Positions 24,803 through 33,321 of a stretch of 64,000 bases of DNA are shown here, one piece after another. The notes beneath the pieces are model-generated. The model saw only the letters and a list, made by a program, of their open reading frames with translations. It did not search any database and was not told the origin of the DNA. How positions within the stretch are numbered: position 1 is the stretch's first letter; each line of letters opens with the position of its first letter. A program made the translations under genes and the position numbers. Source of the DNA: Methylobacterium sp. Leaf123 (GTDB lineage: Bacteria; Pseudomonadota; Alphaproteobacteria; Rhizobiales; Beijerinckiaceae); NCBI RefSeq assembly GCF_001423405.1, contig NZ_LMNS01000036.1, positions 186,001 through 250,000 on the forward strand, written 5' to 3'.

Positions 24803-25510
24803 TCACGTCGTGGCGTTCACTGCGGCAGGCGCCATCGCAACAAGGACGATCAAGCCGATTAAGACCATGATCGGCAGGGCGATGCAGCCGAAGGCCAGAT
24901 GGGCGATCCCGAAGGCGCCGCACAGAGCGCCCGCGGCGAAGGTCGCAATCGCCGGCAACACACGCAGCAGCCGCAGGCGCGTCTGAGCCGGGTTCCGTGA
25001 CGTTCCCAGGGCGAGATCCACGGCATCGATGACCGCCTGACTGACGCTCACGGTCATCACCGTGGTCGGCGCGAGATGGCCGAGGGAGAGACGACCGATC
25101 GCGTTCTGCACGCCCATGGCCGCCACCGCGAGCATGCCAACGATCAGAGCCGGGGCGCCGTCCGGCGCGTCGAGCGGCGCCCACACCGTCCCGCACAAGC
25201 CGAAACCCGCGAGGAGAGCCGCCTCAACGGCGAGCAGCCAAGGCAGCGGATCGGCGTCCCGCCGCTGCAGGAGCAGCGCAAGGATGCGGGCCCCCGCCAC
25301 GGCCGCCATGAAGACAGGCAGCGCCAGAAGCTTCGCCAGCACGCCGGTTGAGCTCGCGACCAACTCCGCACCGATCAGGACGAAGTTTCCGGTGACATGG
25401 GCGGTGAACAGCCCTGTCAGCGCGATGAACGCCGCGGCATCGACGAAGCCGGCGACGAAAGCGAGGGCGGTTCCAGCGGACGTGCCGTCACCCGTGATCT
25501 GCGGCTTCAC
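24803..25510 (-). CDS. YoaK/DUF1275-family membrane protein
   Basis: This ~235-residue protein has the DUF1275 start (TALAFVAGFVDAAAFIALTGLFTAHVTGNFVLIG) and the internal signature AAMGVQNAIGRLSLGHLAPTTVMTVSVSQAVIDA. About six to seven transmembrane helices are visible. The family is widespread but its transport or other role is unclear. The GTG at 25510 follows AGGGAAA at good spacing; the longer upstream frame is out of context and low in hydrophobicity. A small two-helix ORF lies just upstream on the same strand and a LysR regulator is divergent, so this LysR probably regulates it. Confidence 0.84.
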   Translation of the reverse strand: MKPQITGDGTSAGTALAFVAGFVDAAAFIALTGLFTAHVTGNFVLIGAELVASSTGVLAKLLALPVFMAAVAGARILALLLQRRDADPLPWLLAVEAALLAGFGLCGTVWAPLDAPDGAPALIVGMLAVAAMGVQNAIGRLSLGHLAPTTVMTVSVSQAVIDAVDLALGTSRNPAQTRLRLLRVLPAIATFAAGALCGAFGIAHLAFGCIALPIMVLIGLIVLVAMAPAAVNATT

Positions 25511-25554
25511 GAGGCTTTCCCTGATGTGTCGGGGCGCGAAGGTGTTGCCATGGG

Positions 25555-25773
25555 CTAATCGTCGAGTGGCATTTCGGTCATAGCAGCCGAAATCTGCGGG
25601 TTGGCGTAGTAATCCGGCCAGATATCGCAAAGAATCATGACCGCGATGACCACCACGATGGTCGCGAGAAGGAAGGCGAGCGCTTCCGTGATCTGTTGCG
25701 CCCATCGGCCCGATGCCGGGATGGCGACGAAGCCGCTGATGAAGATCATGGCTATGGCAACGGGAGCGGTCAC
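25555..25773 (-). CDS. Small hypothetical membrane protein
   Basis: This 72-residue frame has two hydrophobic stretches, APVAIAMIFISGFVAI and ITEALAFLLATIVVVIAVMILCDI, and an acidic tail ending MTEMPLDD. It starts with GTG at 25773 or ATG at 25749; neither has a strong ribosome site. It ends 45 bases before the YoaK-type start on the same strand and is divergent from the LysR gene, so it may be co-transcribed with yoaK. The membrane pattern supports coding, but I recognise no family. Confidence 0.45.
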   Translation of the reverse strand: MTAPVAIAMIFISGFVAIPASGRWAQQITEALAFLLATIVVVIAVMILCDIWPDYYANPQISAAMTEMPLDD

Positions 25774-25869
25774 GGAGAAAGACTCGGCGAGGGTGTTGCG
25801 AAGCGGGTTCGGCCTGGACCCTAAGCCGGCCGGGCTCCAGCGCGGTAAGGATATCGGCTATCACGAACC

Positions 25870-26742
25870 ATGATGAGCAACCTCAACCTCGACCAGATCC
25901 GCTCCTTCCTCGCCGTCCTGGAAAGCGGCAGCTTCACGGCCGCTGCGCAGACACTTGGCGTGCGGCAATCCACGGTCAGCGGGCATATCGCGCGGCTGGA
26001 ACAGGCGCTGGACCGCTCCCTCCTCATGCGGGACACGCATCGGGTCGCCCCGACGCCGGACGGTCAAGCCATGATCGGCTTCGCGCGCGACGTGCTGGAG
26101 GCGCATGACCGGCTTCGCGCCTTCTTCTCGCCGGGCGGCCTGCGCGGCCGCATCCGCCTCGGGGTCTCCGAAGACTACACCCTGTCGGCCCTGGCCCAGG
26201 TTCTGGCGCGTTTCGCCGATGGCCACCCGTCCGTCGATCTGCAGCTGACGGTCGGTCTCAGCCGGGCCCTCTACCAAGGTTACGATGCGGGCGAGCTGGA
26301 CGTGATCTTCTGCAAGCGCCGCCGCGGCGATCCGCGCGGTGAACTGGCCTGGGCGGAAGAGCTGGTCTGGGTGGGCCGGCCCGGCTTCGCTCCCGATCCG
26401 GCTTTGCCCTTGCCCCTGGTGCTCTATCCGCCGCCTTCGATCACGCGCACCCTGGCGCTCGATGCCCTTGAGGCGGCCGGCCGCTCGTGGCGGATCGCCT
26501 GCACCAGCGGCAGCCTGATGGGGCTGCGCGCGGCCGTCGAAGCGGGTCTCGGCATCGCGCCGCACTCGGCGCGGGTGATGCCGCCGGGACTGGCACCAAT
26601 CCCTGAGACGGCTGGATTGCCTGACGTCGGCGAGGTCGAGTTCGTGGTGCTCGGCTCAGGTCGCCAGCACGCCCCCGCGACGGCGTTGCAGGAGGCAATC
26701 CTCGCCAGCACGGCGGAGCTTCAGGCCGTTCCTGAAGGGTGA
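25870..26742 (+). CDS. LysR-family transcriptional regulator
   Basis: This 290-residue protein has an N-terminal winged helix (LDQIRSFLAVLESGSFTAAAQTLGVRQSTVSGHIARLEQALDRSL) and a LysR substrate-binding domain (about 93-280, starting RGRIRLGVSEDYTLSALAQVL). It is divergent from the small membrane ORF and the YoaK-type gene, the usual geometry for a LysR and its target. The inducer is unknown. Alternative adjacent ATGs at 25870 and 25873 make little difference. Confidence 0.9.
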   Translation: MMSNLNLDQIRSFLAVLESGSFTAAAQTLGVRQSTVSGHIARLEQALDRSLLMRDTHRVAPTPDGQAMIGFARDVLEAHDRLRAFFSPGGLRGRIRLGVSEDYTLSALAQVLARFADGHPSVDLQLTVGLSRALYQGYDAGELDVIFCKRRRGDPRGELAWAEELVWVGRPGFAPDPALPLPLVLYPPPSITRTLALDALEAAGRSWRIACTSGSLMGLRAAVEAGLGIAPHSARVMPPGLAPIPETAGLPDVGEVEFVVLGSGRQHAPATALQEAILASTAELQAVPEG

Positions 26743-26828
26743 GCCTCGCGTCGCACGTCCCTGGGGCGGTCGCCGAGGGCAGCCTCCGAAACGCCAGCAG
26801 CAAAAGCCAACCAATGGATGGGCTGGAA

Positions 26829-27746
26829 TTATGAGCCTGCACGGGCCGCTGGGATTCGGCTCCGTGTGACCGGCCTCTCTCCTGTGGCAAGGAGAAATGG
26901 GAGTAAGACCGCCGCAAACGCCTTCGGATGTGAGTAGTTGATCCCGTGGGCGGCGCCCGGGATGACGGCAAGACGGCCGCGAGGCAGGGCCTCTGCAAGG
27001 CTCGTTACAAATTCATAGGGGACGATGTGGTCCCGTGTGCCCCAAACCACGAGCGTCGGCTGCGTGACTCGGCGTGCTTTCTCGCCGATGCGGTTGCCGA
27101 CCATGCTGCGCAAGGTCAGGATGTAGCGCTTGATCCCGCCACGGGCATAGTCGGTGAGCGCCACCCAGGCGAGCGACCAGCGCTCGAACGGTGCAATGGC
27201 AAAGAAGCCGATCACTTGTCGAACGAGGCTGCGTGACTCCGGGTCCGGCGTCGGCCCTTGCAGGACAAGGCGATCGACGCGCTGCGGGTGAGCGAGTGCC
27301 AATTCAACCAAGATCTCGCAGCCGAGCGAATTGCCGATAAAGGCCGCGCGATCGATCCCGATCGCCGCCATCCAGGCCGCCAGCGCATCGGCCAACTCGC
27401 GAACCGTGAGCACGTGGCGCGGCTTGTCGCTCAAGCCGAAGCCCGGCAGGTCAGGCGCGTAGACCCGTCGGTAAGGGGCGAGTTGCCGCGCAAGCGGGAC
27501 CATGTAGCGACTCGACATCCCGAGCCCGTGGACCAGGATCACGGGCAGACTATCCTCGGGGACGGGATCGACCGAGACACGGGCATACATCGTCCGACCG
27601 TTGACGCGGGTGTGCCTTGCCGCGAGCCGACCCAGATCTTGGCTGTGCTCATGATTGGCGCACCGCCGAGCCACGGCGTTCACCCCGGCCAGACGAACCA
27701 GGATCGCGCCAGCCGTCACACCGATCCACCGCAGGGGCACACTCAA
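26829..27746 (-). CDS. Membrane-anchored alpha/beta hydrolase
   Basis: This ~305-residue protein has a hydrophobic N terminus (WIGVTAGAILVRLAG) that could anchor it, followed by an alpha/beta-hydrolase fold: oxyanion HGLG in VILVHGLGMSSRYM, nucleophile elbow GNSLG, acid in WGTRDHIVP and catalytic His in GAAHGINYS. The triad is complete. The substrate is unknown; the family includes esterases, C-C hydrolases and haloperoxidase-like enzymes. The start is uncertain (TTG at 27746 or GTG at 27740), but the catalytic domain is clear from the segment SLPVILVHG. It is convergent with the LysR gene. Confidence 0.86.
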   Translation of the reverse strand: MSVPLRWIGVTAGAILVRLAGVNAVARRCANHEHSQDLGRLAARHTRVNGRTMYARVSVDPVPEDSLPVILVHGLGMSSRYMVPLARQLAPYRRVYAPDLPGFGLSDKPRHVLTVRELADALAAWMAAIGIDRAAFIGNSLGCEILVELALAHPQRVDRLVLQGPTPDPESRSLVRQVIGFFAIAPFERWSLAWVALTDYARGGIKRYILTLRSMVGNRIGEKARRVTQPTLVVWGTRDHIVPYEFVTSLAEALPRGRLAVIPGAAHGINYSHPKAFAAVLLPFLLATGERPVTRSRIPAARAGS

Positions 27747-28021
27747 TTTCCCGTTTCAGCCAAAGCCGATTTCGAACTGTGCGCCGAGAAGAACCCGCCC
27801 CGCGAAACGCACCGGCTCAAGAGAGGGTTTCGGAAGGCCCCGCTTCCAGCCGCCCGTCAAGGCCAGGAGCGGGCGAGGTCGGGAGGTCGGCGACGTCGGC
27901 AAGCGCGACGCACCGCCTTCCTTGGTGTCTGCAAGCGGTTCAACCCTGAAGCGTGCCGAAATCACCCCGAAGCTGCTGGAGAGGGGATGACTCGGCCGTC
28001 TCTATTTGATCAGGCGCAGCT

Positions 28022-29281
28022 TTAGTGTTGTGTCGTCTCGGTTCCGCCTGTCTGCGCCATGAAGAAGCGCACCATCTCCCGGCTGGCGTCCGGACCGCGC
28101 GGATCCGTGTAGCTGCCGTTCAGGCTTCCGCCGGACCAGGCATGGCCCGCGCCGTGCAGAACCCATTGCTCCAACACGTCCCGGCCAGACGGATCGGATT
28201 GGACGCTCCGGGTATAGGCCATGCCGCCCGGACTCTCCCCGCGCGTGACGGCCGTCCCCAAAACTCCCTCCGGCTTGGCCTGTGCGATGATGCGGTCGCC
28301 GTTGGATGCGTTGACGGTGCGGTCCGCGTCACCGTGGAAGACGATGGTCGGGACCGAAGCGCGCGTTCCCAGCGGCTGAGCCGTCCCGCCGCCGTTCATG
28401 GCCGCAAAGGCGGAGGGCATATCCTTGGCCGCCCCATAGGGAAGCCCGGAATGGACACCGATCGCCGCGAACAGATCGGGATAGGTCGCCGCCATGATCG
28501 CGGCGGCCGCCCCGCCGGCGGACAATCCCGCGACATAGACCCGTCTCGGATCGGCCGAGAACTCGCGGATGACGTCTTGGGCAATCCCCGCGATCAGCGA
28601 AGGCTCGCCCGCGCCGCGCTGCTGATCGGACGCGTTGAACCAGTTCCAGCACTTCTGCATGTTGGCCGATTGAGGCTGGCCGGGATAGGCCACCAGGAAG
28701 GTCTGCTCTTCGGCCAACTCGTTCATCCGCGTCCCGGAGGCGAAGTCGTCGGGCGACTGAGTACAGCCGTGCAGCATGACGACGAGCGGAAGCGCCTGGC
28801 CGGTATAGCCGCTCGGGACATAGACCTTATACGCCCGGCTGCCCGCCGCATTGGAGAAGGCCCGCTCCTCGTATCGGGCCCCATCGGGTACCGGGACGGG
28901 GGATCGCTGAGGCGATCCGAGGCCATCCCCGAGGCCGGAGATCGAGCCCATCTTGGGAAAGCGCTCGCGCAAGGACCGCAGGGTCTCTGCAAGCCCCTGG
29001 CGTTCCGAGGCACCTGTCCCCTCAGCGGGGGCTTCGCTCTCTGTCGCCTTTCCGAAGCCCGGTGCGGTCCATGCTCCACCCGCGGTCCGAGGCGCGACCA
29101 TGTCGATCGTCGACCAGGGTCGTGCGGTGCTGCCGCCCTTGCCGGGCGCAGCCTCCGGTGTGCTCGCTTGCGGCTTGGCAGCGGCCGAGCGTCCCTGAAG
29201 GAGGGCCATGGCTTCCGTGAGCTGGCCGGCGCGGGTGAGACGGGTCACCTCACCCATGTCGATGTTGGAGAAAGCGTTCAT
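28022..29281 (-). CDS. PHB-depolymerase-family esterase (LpqC-like)
   Basis: This 419-residue protein has an N-terminal disordered part (residues 1-140, rich in Ala, Ser and Gly) and an esterase PHB-type domain: VVMLHGCTQSPDDFASGTRMNELAEE, then lipase box GLSAGG, the aspartate in HGDADRTVNASNG and His in HGAGHAWSGG. No signal peptide is visible, so it is probably cytoplasmic and acts on short polyhydroxybutyrate oligomers, feruloyl-type or other esters. The ATG at 29281 follows AGGATC. It is transcribed after a ribbon-helix-helix gene (80-base gap), a pairing that suggests regulation by that small protein. A different, PhaZ-type depolymerase is encoded at 35627. Confidence 0.87.
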   Translation of the reverse strand: MNAFSNIDMGEVTRLTRAGQLTEAMALLQGRSAAAKPQASTPEAAPGKGGSTARPWSTIDMVAPRTAGGAWTAPGFGKATESEAPAEGTGASERQGLAETLRSLRERFPKMGSISGLGDGLGSPQRSPVPVPDGARYEERAFSNAAGSRAYKVYVPSGYTGQALPLVVMLHGCTQSPDDFASGTRMNELAEEQTFLVAYPGQPQSANMQKCWNWFNASDQQRGAGEPSLIAGIAQDVIREFSADPRRVYVAGLSAGGAAAAIMAATYPDLFAAIGVHSGLPYGAAKDMPSAFAAMNGGGTAQPLGTRASVPTIVFHGDADRTVNASNGDRIIAQAKPEGVLGTAVTRGESPGGMAYTRSVQSDPSGRDVLEQWVLHGAGHAWSGGSLNGSYTDPRGPDASREMVRFFMAQTGGTETTQH

Positions 29282-29357
29282 GATCACGATCCTGAATGAG
29301 GTCGACGGGCCGGCGCGAAGAGACCGGCCTCACCGCGAAAGGGGTTGAGGCGAGAGA

Positions 29358-29777
29358 TCAGGCCGTACGGTCGGCGAGGGCTGCTTTGACCGCCGGTTTG
29401 GCGTGGAAGGCGCCGAGCACTTGCACGGAGGCGATGGCGGCACGGGCGAGTTCCGGCGTCACATCGGGGGCGATGCTGGCGAGGCCGAGAACCTGGATGT
29501 GGAGCGGCGTGCCCGCATCGCGTGCCGCTTCGAGATCCTGCCGGGTGTAGTGCGAGAGGCCCAGGCTGAGCTTCTTGCGGGCCAGCGACTGCGTGACGGC
29601 CTCGCCCTGACGGTCGAGCTGGTTGCGCACGGCCGTTCGGATGAAGTCGGCACGATTGGCATAGAAGCCGTCGCGCACCAGCAGATCGATGCGGCCGAGA
29701 TCGACGAAGCCGAGATTGAGCGTCAGCTTCTCACTGTCGGGCGCTCGCGGTCGGAGGTCTGGAACATCGTCTGCCAT
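29358..29777 (-). CDS. Ribbon-helix-helix (CopG-like) DNA-binding protein
   Basis: This 139-residue protein has a ribbon-helix-helix core at about residues 15-55: a beta strand EKLTLNLGFVDLGRIDLLV followed by helices GFYANRADFIRTAVRNQL. The C-terminal 80 residues are unassigned but helical and probably mediate oligomerisation or ligand binding. Its ATG lies inside the 3' arm of a perfect 17-bp inverted repeat (29774-29822), which could be an autorepressor operator or a translation-blocking hairpin. It is followed by the esterase gene on the same strand. Confidence 0.8.
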   Translation of the reverse strand: MADDVPDLRPRAPDSEKLTLNLGFVDLGRIDLLVRDGFYANRADFIRTAVRNQLDRQGEAVTQSLARKKLSLGLSHYTRQDLEAARDAGTPLHIQVLGLASIAPDVTPELARAAIASVQVLGAFHAKPAVKAALADRTA

Positions 29778-29822
29778 CTCAGGACCATCCTCAAACCATC
29801 CCGTTGGATGGTCCTGAGATGG
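29774..29822 (-). promoter_or_regulatory. Perfect 17-bp inverted repeat covering the RHH gene start
   Basis: The arms CCATCTCAGGACCATCC (29774-29790) and GGATGGTCCTGAGATGG (29806-29822) are exact reverse complements with a 15-base loop. The ribbon-helix-helix start codon is at 29775-29777 on the minus strand, and its likely ribosome site is also within the structure. It is either an operator for autorepression or an mRNA hairpin occluding translation. Confidence 0.8.
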
Positions 29823-30535
29823 TGTGATTGGGGTGGCTTACAAGGGCAGGCCTCTGCTCCGGACCGAGCTGGGAGCGAAAATCGATGAGACGCCCGCCAT
29901 GTCGGACGAGGCGCGGATGCCTCAACGCTGCCGGTCGTTGCGCGGCGTGACGTCGAGCGCATCGCTCAGCGCCTGACCGGGGTGTTCACCGACAGGCTGC
30001 GCTTTTCTGGGCGCGAGCGACGAATGCACCCTGGCCACCATCGGGGCTGGAGCACCGAACCATACGCGGGCGACACCCCGTGGATTGGGGTTCCGGACGG
30101 TCTGCGGGGTGGGGCGAGCGGCCAACTCGGCGGCTTTGGCCGAAGGCTTGGACTGCCCTATCGGAGCGCCGGAGGCACAAGCCTCTGACCCCTTCAAGCC
30201 CTGCCGACTGGATCATTCAGAGATCGACTCGGGCGAATGGCGCGGCGCTCCAGCCGCTCAGGCGCATCGACGACCGGACGGCGTGTGACGACAGCCGTCG
30301 AAGGGCTGACGTTCGACGGGTCAGCGCGTTCCGGCTTGGTTCGCCGCTCTTCGGGTTTGCGCGCCGCGTGTGTCGCCTGCCGCAGGGAATAGGGGGGAGG
30401 CCTTCAAGAGTGAAGGTGCGCGGCCCAGACGCTTGGGGGAGAAAACCGTCCCCTTAAGGACATTGCCGGGGAGAGCGGTCACTTTTCGCTCTCATAACCC
30501 ATTGCCACCATTCGGCTTTCCTAGAGAGGAAAACC
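29823..30535. other. Intergenic region, no confident gene
   Basis: These 713 bases lie between the RHH operator and tRNA-Ala. A 91-codon minus-strand frame (29922-30197, rich in Pro, Arg and Ala) is the best candidate, but it has no recognised domain or ribosome site. I see no mobile-element ends or repeats. Confidence 0.4.
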
Positions 30536-30611
30536 TGGTGGAGCTGAGGGGAATCGAACCCCTGACCTCCGCAGTGCGATTGCGGCGCTCTCCCATCTGA
30601 GCTACAGCCCC
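30536..30611 (-). tRNA. tRNA-Ala (anticodon CGC)
   Basis: The reverse complement folds into a full cloverleaf. The acceptor strands are GGGGCTG/CAGCTCC, the D-arm has AGCTCAGATGGGAGAGC, and the anticodon arm CCGCA-ATCGCAC-TGCGG gives anticodon CGC for the Ala codon GCG. The T-arm is AGGGGTTCGATTCCCCT and a CCA end is encoded (TGG at 30536-30538 on the plus strand). The gene is 76 nt including CCA. Confidence 0.97.
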
Positions 30612-30733
30612 GTCCGAGGCGAGGGCCTTGTAGGCTTGTCCGCTTCGGCCTGTCAATTCCGGAAATTTCCCGCCGCACCCGCGTCCCTCACGCCGGGTTT
30701 CCGTGCGGGGCGATGAGGACCGATACCCCCCGC

Positions 30734-31024
30734 ATGAACGCCCTGCTCTGGCTCTTCAACACCATCATCCAGCTCTACATCTACGTCCTCGTCGCGAGCG
30801 CCGTGCTGAGCTGGCTCGTGGCCTTCAACGTGGTCAACGTGCGCAACCCGATCGTCTCGCAGATCGGCGAGTTCCTCTATCGCGTCACCGAGCCGGTGCT
30901 GCGGCCGATCCGGAACCTGCTGCCCAATCTCGGCGGCGTCGACATCTCGCCGATCATCCTGATCCTGCTGCTGCTGTTCGCGCAGAAGCTCGCCACCGAC
31001 CTCTACGTCCAACTGGCCTTCTGA
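30734..31024 (+). CDS. YggT-family membrane protein
   Basis: This 96-residue protein has two hydrophobic helices, WLFNTIIQLYIYVLVASAVLSWLVAF and ISPIILILLLLFAQKLATDLYV, separated by the family signature VTEPVLRPIRNLLPNLGGVDISPI. YggT proteins are small inner-membrane proteins linked to osmotic tolerance, cell division or membrane protein assembly, depending on the organism. I prefer the ATG at 30734 (family-like MNALLWLF); an ATG at 30713 adds seven residues. It is a single gene followed by terminator-like hairpins. Confidence 0.88.
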   Translation: MNALLWLFNTIIQLYIYVLVASAVLSWLVAFNVVNVRNPIVSQIGEFLYRVTEPVLRPIRNLLPNLGGVDISPIILILLLLFAQKLATDLYVQLAF

Positions 31025-31028
31025 GGAG

Positions 31029-31046
31029 CGTCCGCCCGCAGGGCGG
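31029..31046 (+). terminator. Short stem-loop after the YggT gene
   Basis: GTCCGCCC-GCA-GGGCGGAC forms an 8-bp stem five bases after the YggT stop codon. There is no T-tract; a stronger terminator follows at 31090. Confidence 0.45.
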
Positions 31047-31089
31047 ACATCGTCCGAGCCGAGTCTGCGCGGCTCTGGAACGAAGCCCG

Positions 31090-31121
31090 AAATCCGCCAT
31101 CCCGATGGGTTGGCGGATTTT
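31090..31121 (+). terminator. Intrinsic terminator downstream of the YggT gene
   Basis: AAATCCGCCA and TGGCGGATTT form a 10-bp stem with an 11-base loop, ending in TTTT on the plus strand. Confidence 0.65.
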
Positions 31122-31301
31122 GGTATGGCGGCGCGGCCCAGCGCGGCATTGCGCGGGCGCCGGGCGCGTTGCTAAGGCGGTCGGGCATCGGCTCGGTCGA
31201 AAAGCCGATGCAATGTCAGAAGTTTAGGGCCTCGTCCTGAATACGATATTCAAGGCGGTGCCCCTCGGCCAGCAAGAGCCGTGAAGGGAGCGACGCGCGC
31301 C

Positions 31302-32348
31302 ATGAAGACCAATCCGGGCCGCTTCTTCGAGGATTTCCGCCTCGGGGAAACCATCCGCCACGCCACGCCGCGCACCGTCACCACGGGTGACGTGGCCCTC
31401 TACACCGCCCTCTACGGCCCGCGCTTCGCCGTGCAATCCTCGGACGCCTTCGCCAAGGCGATCGGCTACCCGGCAAGCCCGCTCGACGACCTCCTCACCT
31501 TCCACGTCGTGTTCGGCAAGACCGTGCCGGACATCTCGCTCAACGCTTTGGCCAATCTCGGCTATGCCGAGGGTGGCTTCCACCGCCCGGTCTATCCCGG
31601 CGAGACGCTCTCCACCGTCTCGGAGGTGATCGGCCTGAAGGAAAGCTCCAACCGCCAGACCGGCGTGGTCTACGTGCGCTCCACCGGCTCCGACGCCTCG
31701 GGCCGGACCGTGCTGAGCTATTGCCGCTGGGTTCTCGTGCGCAAGCGCGACCCGGAGGCTAGAATCGCCGAGGAGCACGTGCCGAGCCTCGCCAAGGTGG
31801 TGAACCCGGCGGACCTCGCGGGCGCCCTGCCCCCGCTCGATCCGGCCGCCTACGACCTCGCGCTGGCCGGCAGCCCGCATCGCTTCGCGGATTACGCGGT
31901 CGGCGAAAAGATCGACCACGTCGATGGCATGACCGTCGAGGAGGCGGAGCACCAGATCGCCACGCGCCTGTTCCAGAACACCGCCAAGGTCCATTTCGAC
32001 GCGGTGGCGACCAAGGAGACCAAGTTCGGCAAGCGCCTGATCTATGGCGGCCACGTCATCTCCCTCGCCCGCGCGCTCAGCTTCAACGGGCTCGCCAACG
32101 CGTTCGCCATCGGCGGCATCAATGCCGGCCGCCACGTCGCGCCGCTCTTTGCCGGTGACACGGTCTATGCGTGGTCCGAGGTGCTGGAGACGGCCGAACT
32201 GCCCGGCCGCAGCGATATCGGCGCCCTGCGCCTGCGCACGGTGGCGACCAAGAACCAGTCCTGCGGCGCCTATCCGGACAAGCAGGGCGAGGGCTACGAC
32301 CCGTCGGTGATCCTCGATCTCGACTATTGGGCCTTCATCCCGCGTTGA
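31302..32348 (+). CDS. mcd: Mesaconyl-CoA (2-methylfumaryl-CoA) hydratase, MaoC family
   Basis: This 348-residue double-hotdog enzyme begins MKTNPGRFFEDFRLGETI and contains two MaoC-like halves (about 1-165 and 180-345). Length and the first residues match the mesaconyl-CoA hydratase (Mch/Mcd) of the ethylmalonyl-CoA pathway, which hydrates mesaconyl-C1-CoA to beta-methylmalyl-CoA. That pathway regenerates glyoxylate during C1 and C2 growth in serine-cycle methylotrophs. It is cytosolic. The ATG at 31302 follows GAAGGGAG. It is a stand-alone gene, converging on a TauE-family gene. Identification rests on overall pattern and length; a generic MaoC dehydratase is the alternative. Confidence 0.86.
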   Translation: MKTNPGRFFEDFRLGETIRHATPRTVTTGDVALYTALYGPRFAVQSSDAFAKAIGYPASPLDDLLTFHVVFGKTVPDISLNALANLGYAEGGFHRPVYPGETLSTVSEVIGLKESSNRQTGVVYVRSTGSDASGRTVLSYCRWVLVRKRDPEARIAEEHVPSLAKVVNPADLAGALPPLDPAAYDLALAGSPHRFADYAVGEKIDHVDGMTVEEAEHQIATRLFQNTAKVHFDAVATKETKFGKRLIYGGHVISLARALSFNGLANAFAIGGINAGRHVAPLFAGDTVYAWSEVLETAELPGRSDIGALRLRTVATKNQSCGAYPDKQGEGYDPSVILDLDYWAFIPR

Positions 32349-32376
32349 AACGTCGGCCTATAAGAGGCTGACACCT

Positions 32377-33168
32377 CTACGAAAAGAACCCGGCCACGGC
32401 CTGACGCAACGGATTGGCCGGGTTCGACAAGAGGCGCAACGCCATCGCGCAGGCGATGACGACGAGGAGCGGGCGGATCAGCCGGGCGCCGAGGCGCACG
32501 GCGAGTGCCGAGCCGACCTGGGCGCCGAGAAAGGCGCCGACGGCCATCGCGAGCCCCACCGGCCAGATCACCACACCCTGGAGCGTGAACAGGGCGAGGC
32601 TGCCGAGGTTGCTCGCGGCGTTCGAGAGCTTGGTGTGGGCGGTGGCCCGCACCACGCCGAGGCCGAGCAGCGTCACGAATCCGATCATGTAGAACGAGCC
32701 GGCGCCCGGCCCGAACACCCCGTCGTAGAAGCCGATGGCGGGTGCGAGCGTCACGGCGAACAGGCCGGGGGTGATGCGCGCCGCCGCATCCTCGTTGCTC
32801 ATCCGCCGCGCGGTGGCGAAGTAGGTGGCGATGCCGACCAGCATCAGCGGCACCAGCGCGTCAAGCACCGGGCGCGGCAGCAGGCTGACGCAGAGCGCGC
32901 CACCCACCGAGGCGAGGCCGGCCCCGAGCGCGGCGGGCCCGGCCTCGCGCCAGCGGATCAACCCGCGCCGGGCGAAGGCGATCGTGGCCGAGACCGAGCC
33001 GGCGCTGCCCTGAAGCTTGTTGGTGGCGATCGCGCTCACAGGGTCGAGCCCAGCGAGCAGCAGGGCCGGCAGGGTCATCAGCCCGCCTCCACCGGCGATG
33101 GCGTCGACGGCGCCCGCCACCACGGCCACGCCGAACAGGCCGGCTACCGTCTCAAGTTCGATCATCAT
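32377..33168 (-). CDS. TauE/SafE-family (YfcA-like) permease
   Basis: This 263-residue membrane protein has the TauE/SafE signatures AGAVDAIAGGGGLMTLPALLLAGLDP near the N terminus and GFYDGVFGPGAGSFYMIGFVTLLG in the middle, with about eight helices. It is closer to YfcA-type proteins than to the exporter at 7296, so sulfite export is not implied; the substrate is unknown. It is convergent with mcd (28-base gap) and lies downstream of a group of four hairpins that follows the amidotransferase gene on the same strand. Confidence 0.87.
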   Translation of the reverse strand: MMIELETVAGLFGVAVVAGAVDAIAGGGGLMTLPALLLAGLDPVSAIATNKLQGSAGSVSATIAFARRGLIRWREAGPAALGAGLASVGGALCVSLLPRPVLDALVPLMLVGIATYFATARRMSNEDAAARITPGLFAVTLAPAIGFYDGVFGPGAGSFYMIGFVTLLGLGVVRATAHTKLSNAASNLGSLALFTLQGVVIWPVGLAMAVGAFLGAQVGSALAVRLGARLIRPLLVVIACAMALRLLSNPANPLRQAVAGFFS

Positions 33169-33177
33169 CGGGGGATT

Positions 33178-33285
33178 CCAAAGGGCCTTGAGGCCCTTTG
33201 GTGGGTTTTCAGGGCAGAGCCCTGAAGCCGGCGCAGCCGATCTGCAGGGCTCTGCCCTGCACCCGCGAAAGGACTCGTCCTTTCG
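33178..33285. other. Cluster of four strong hairpins
   Basis: Four perfect stem-loops follow one another: 33178-33201 (10-bp stem, TTGA loop), 33208-33226 (8 bp, AGA loop), 33243-33261 (8 bp, TCT loop) and 33266-33285 (9 bp, TC loop). The second and third cores, CAGGGCAGAGCCCTG and CAGGGCTCTGCCCTG, are exact reverse complements of each other, so the two can also pair as one long stem. The cluster lies between the amidotransferase and TauE genes, both on the minus strand. Confidence 0.8.
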
Positions 33286-33321
33286 AAACCTTCACCATGG
33301 CTGCGGGCTCAGGGCAAGCCT

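Noticed and set aside
29922..30197. 91-codon minus-strand ORF before tRNA-Ala
   Set aside because: Biased Pro/Arg/Ala content, no ribosome site and no recognisable domain.
30713..30733. Upstream ATG as YggT start
   Set aside because: It adds MRTDTPR, which is not family-like. The internal ATG at 30734 gives the normal YggT N terminus.
7296..33168. Treating both TauE/SafE genes as sulfite exporters
   Set aside because: Only the copy at 7296 has sulfur-operon context. The one at 32377 is YfcA-like with unrelated neighbours, so sulfite export is not claimed.
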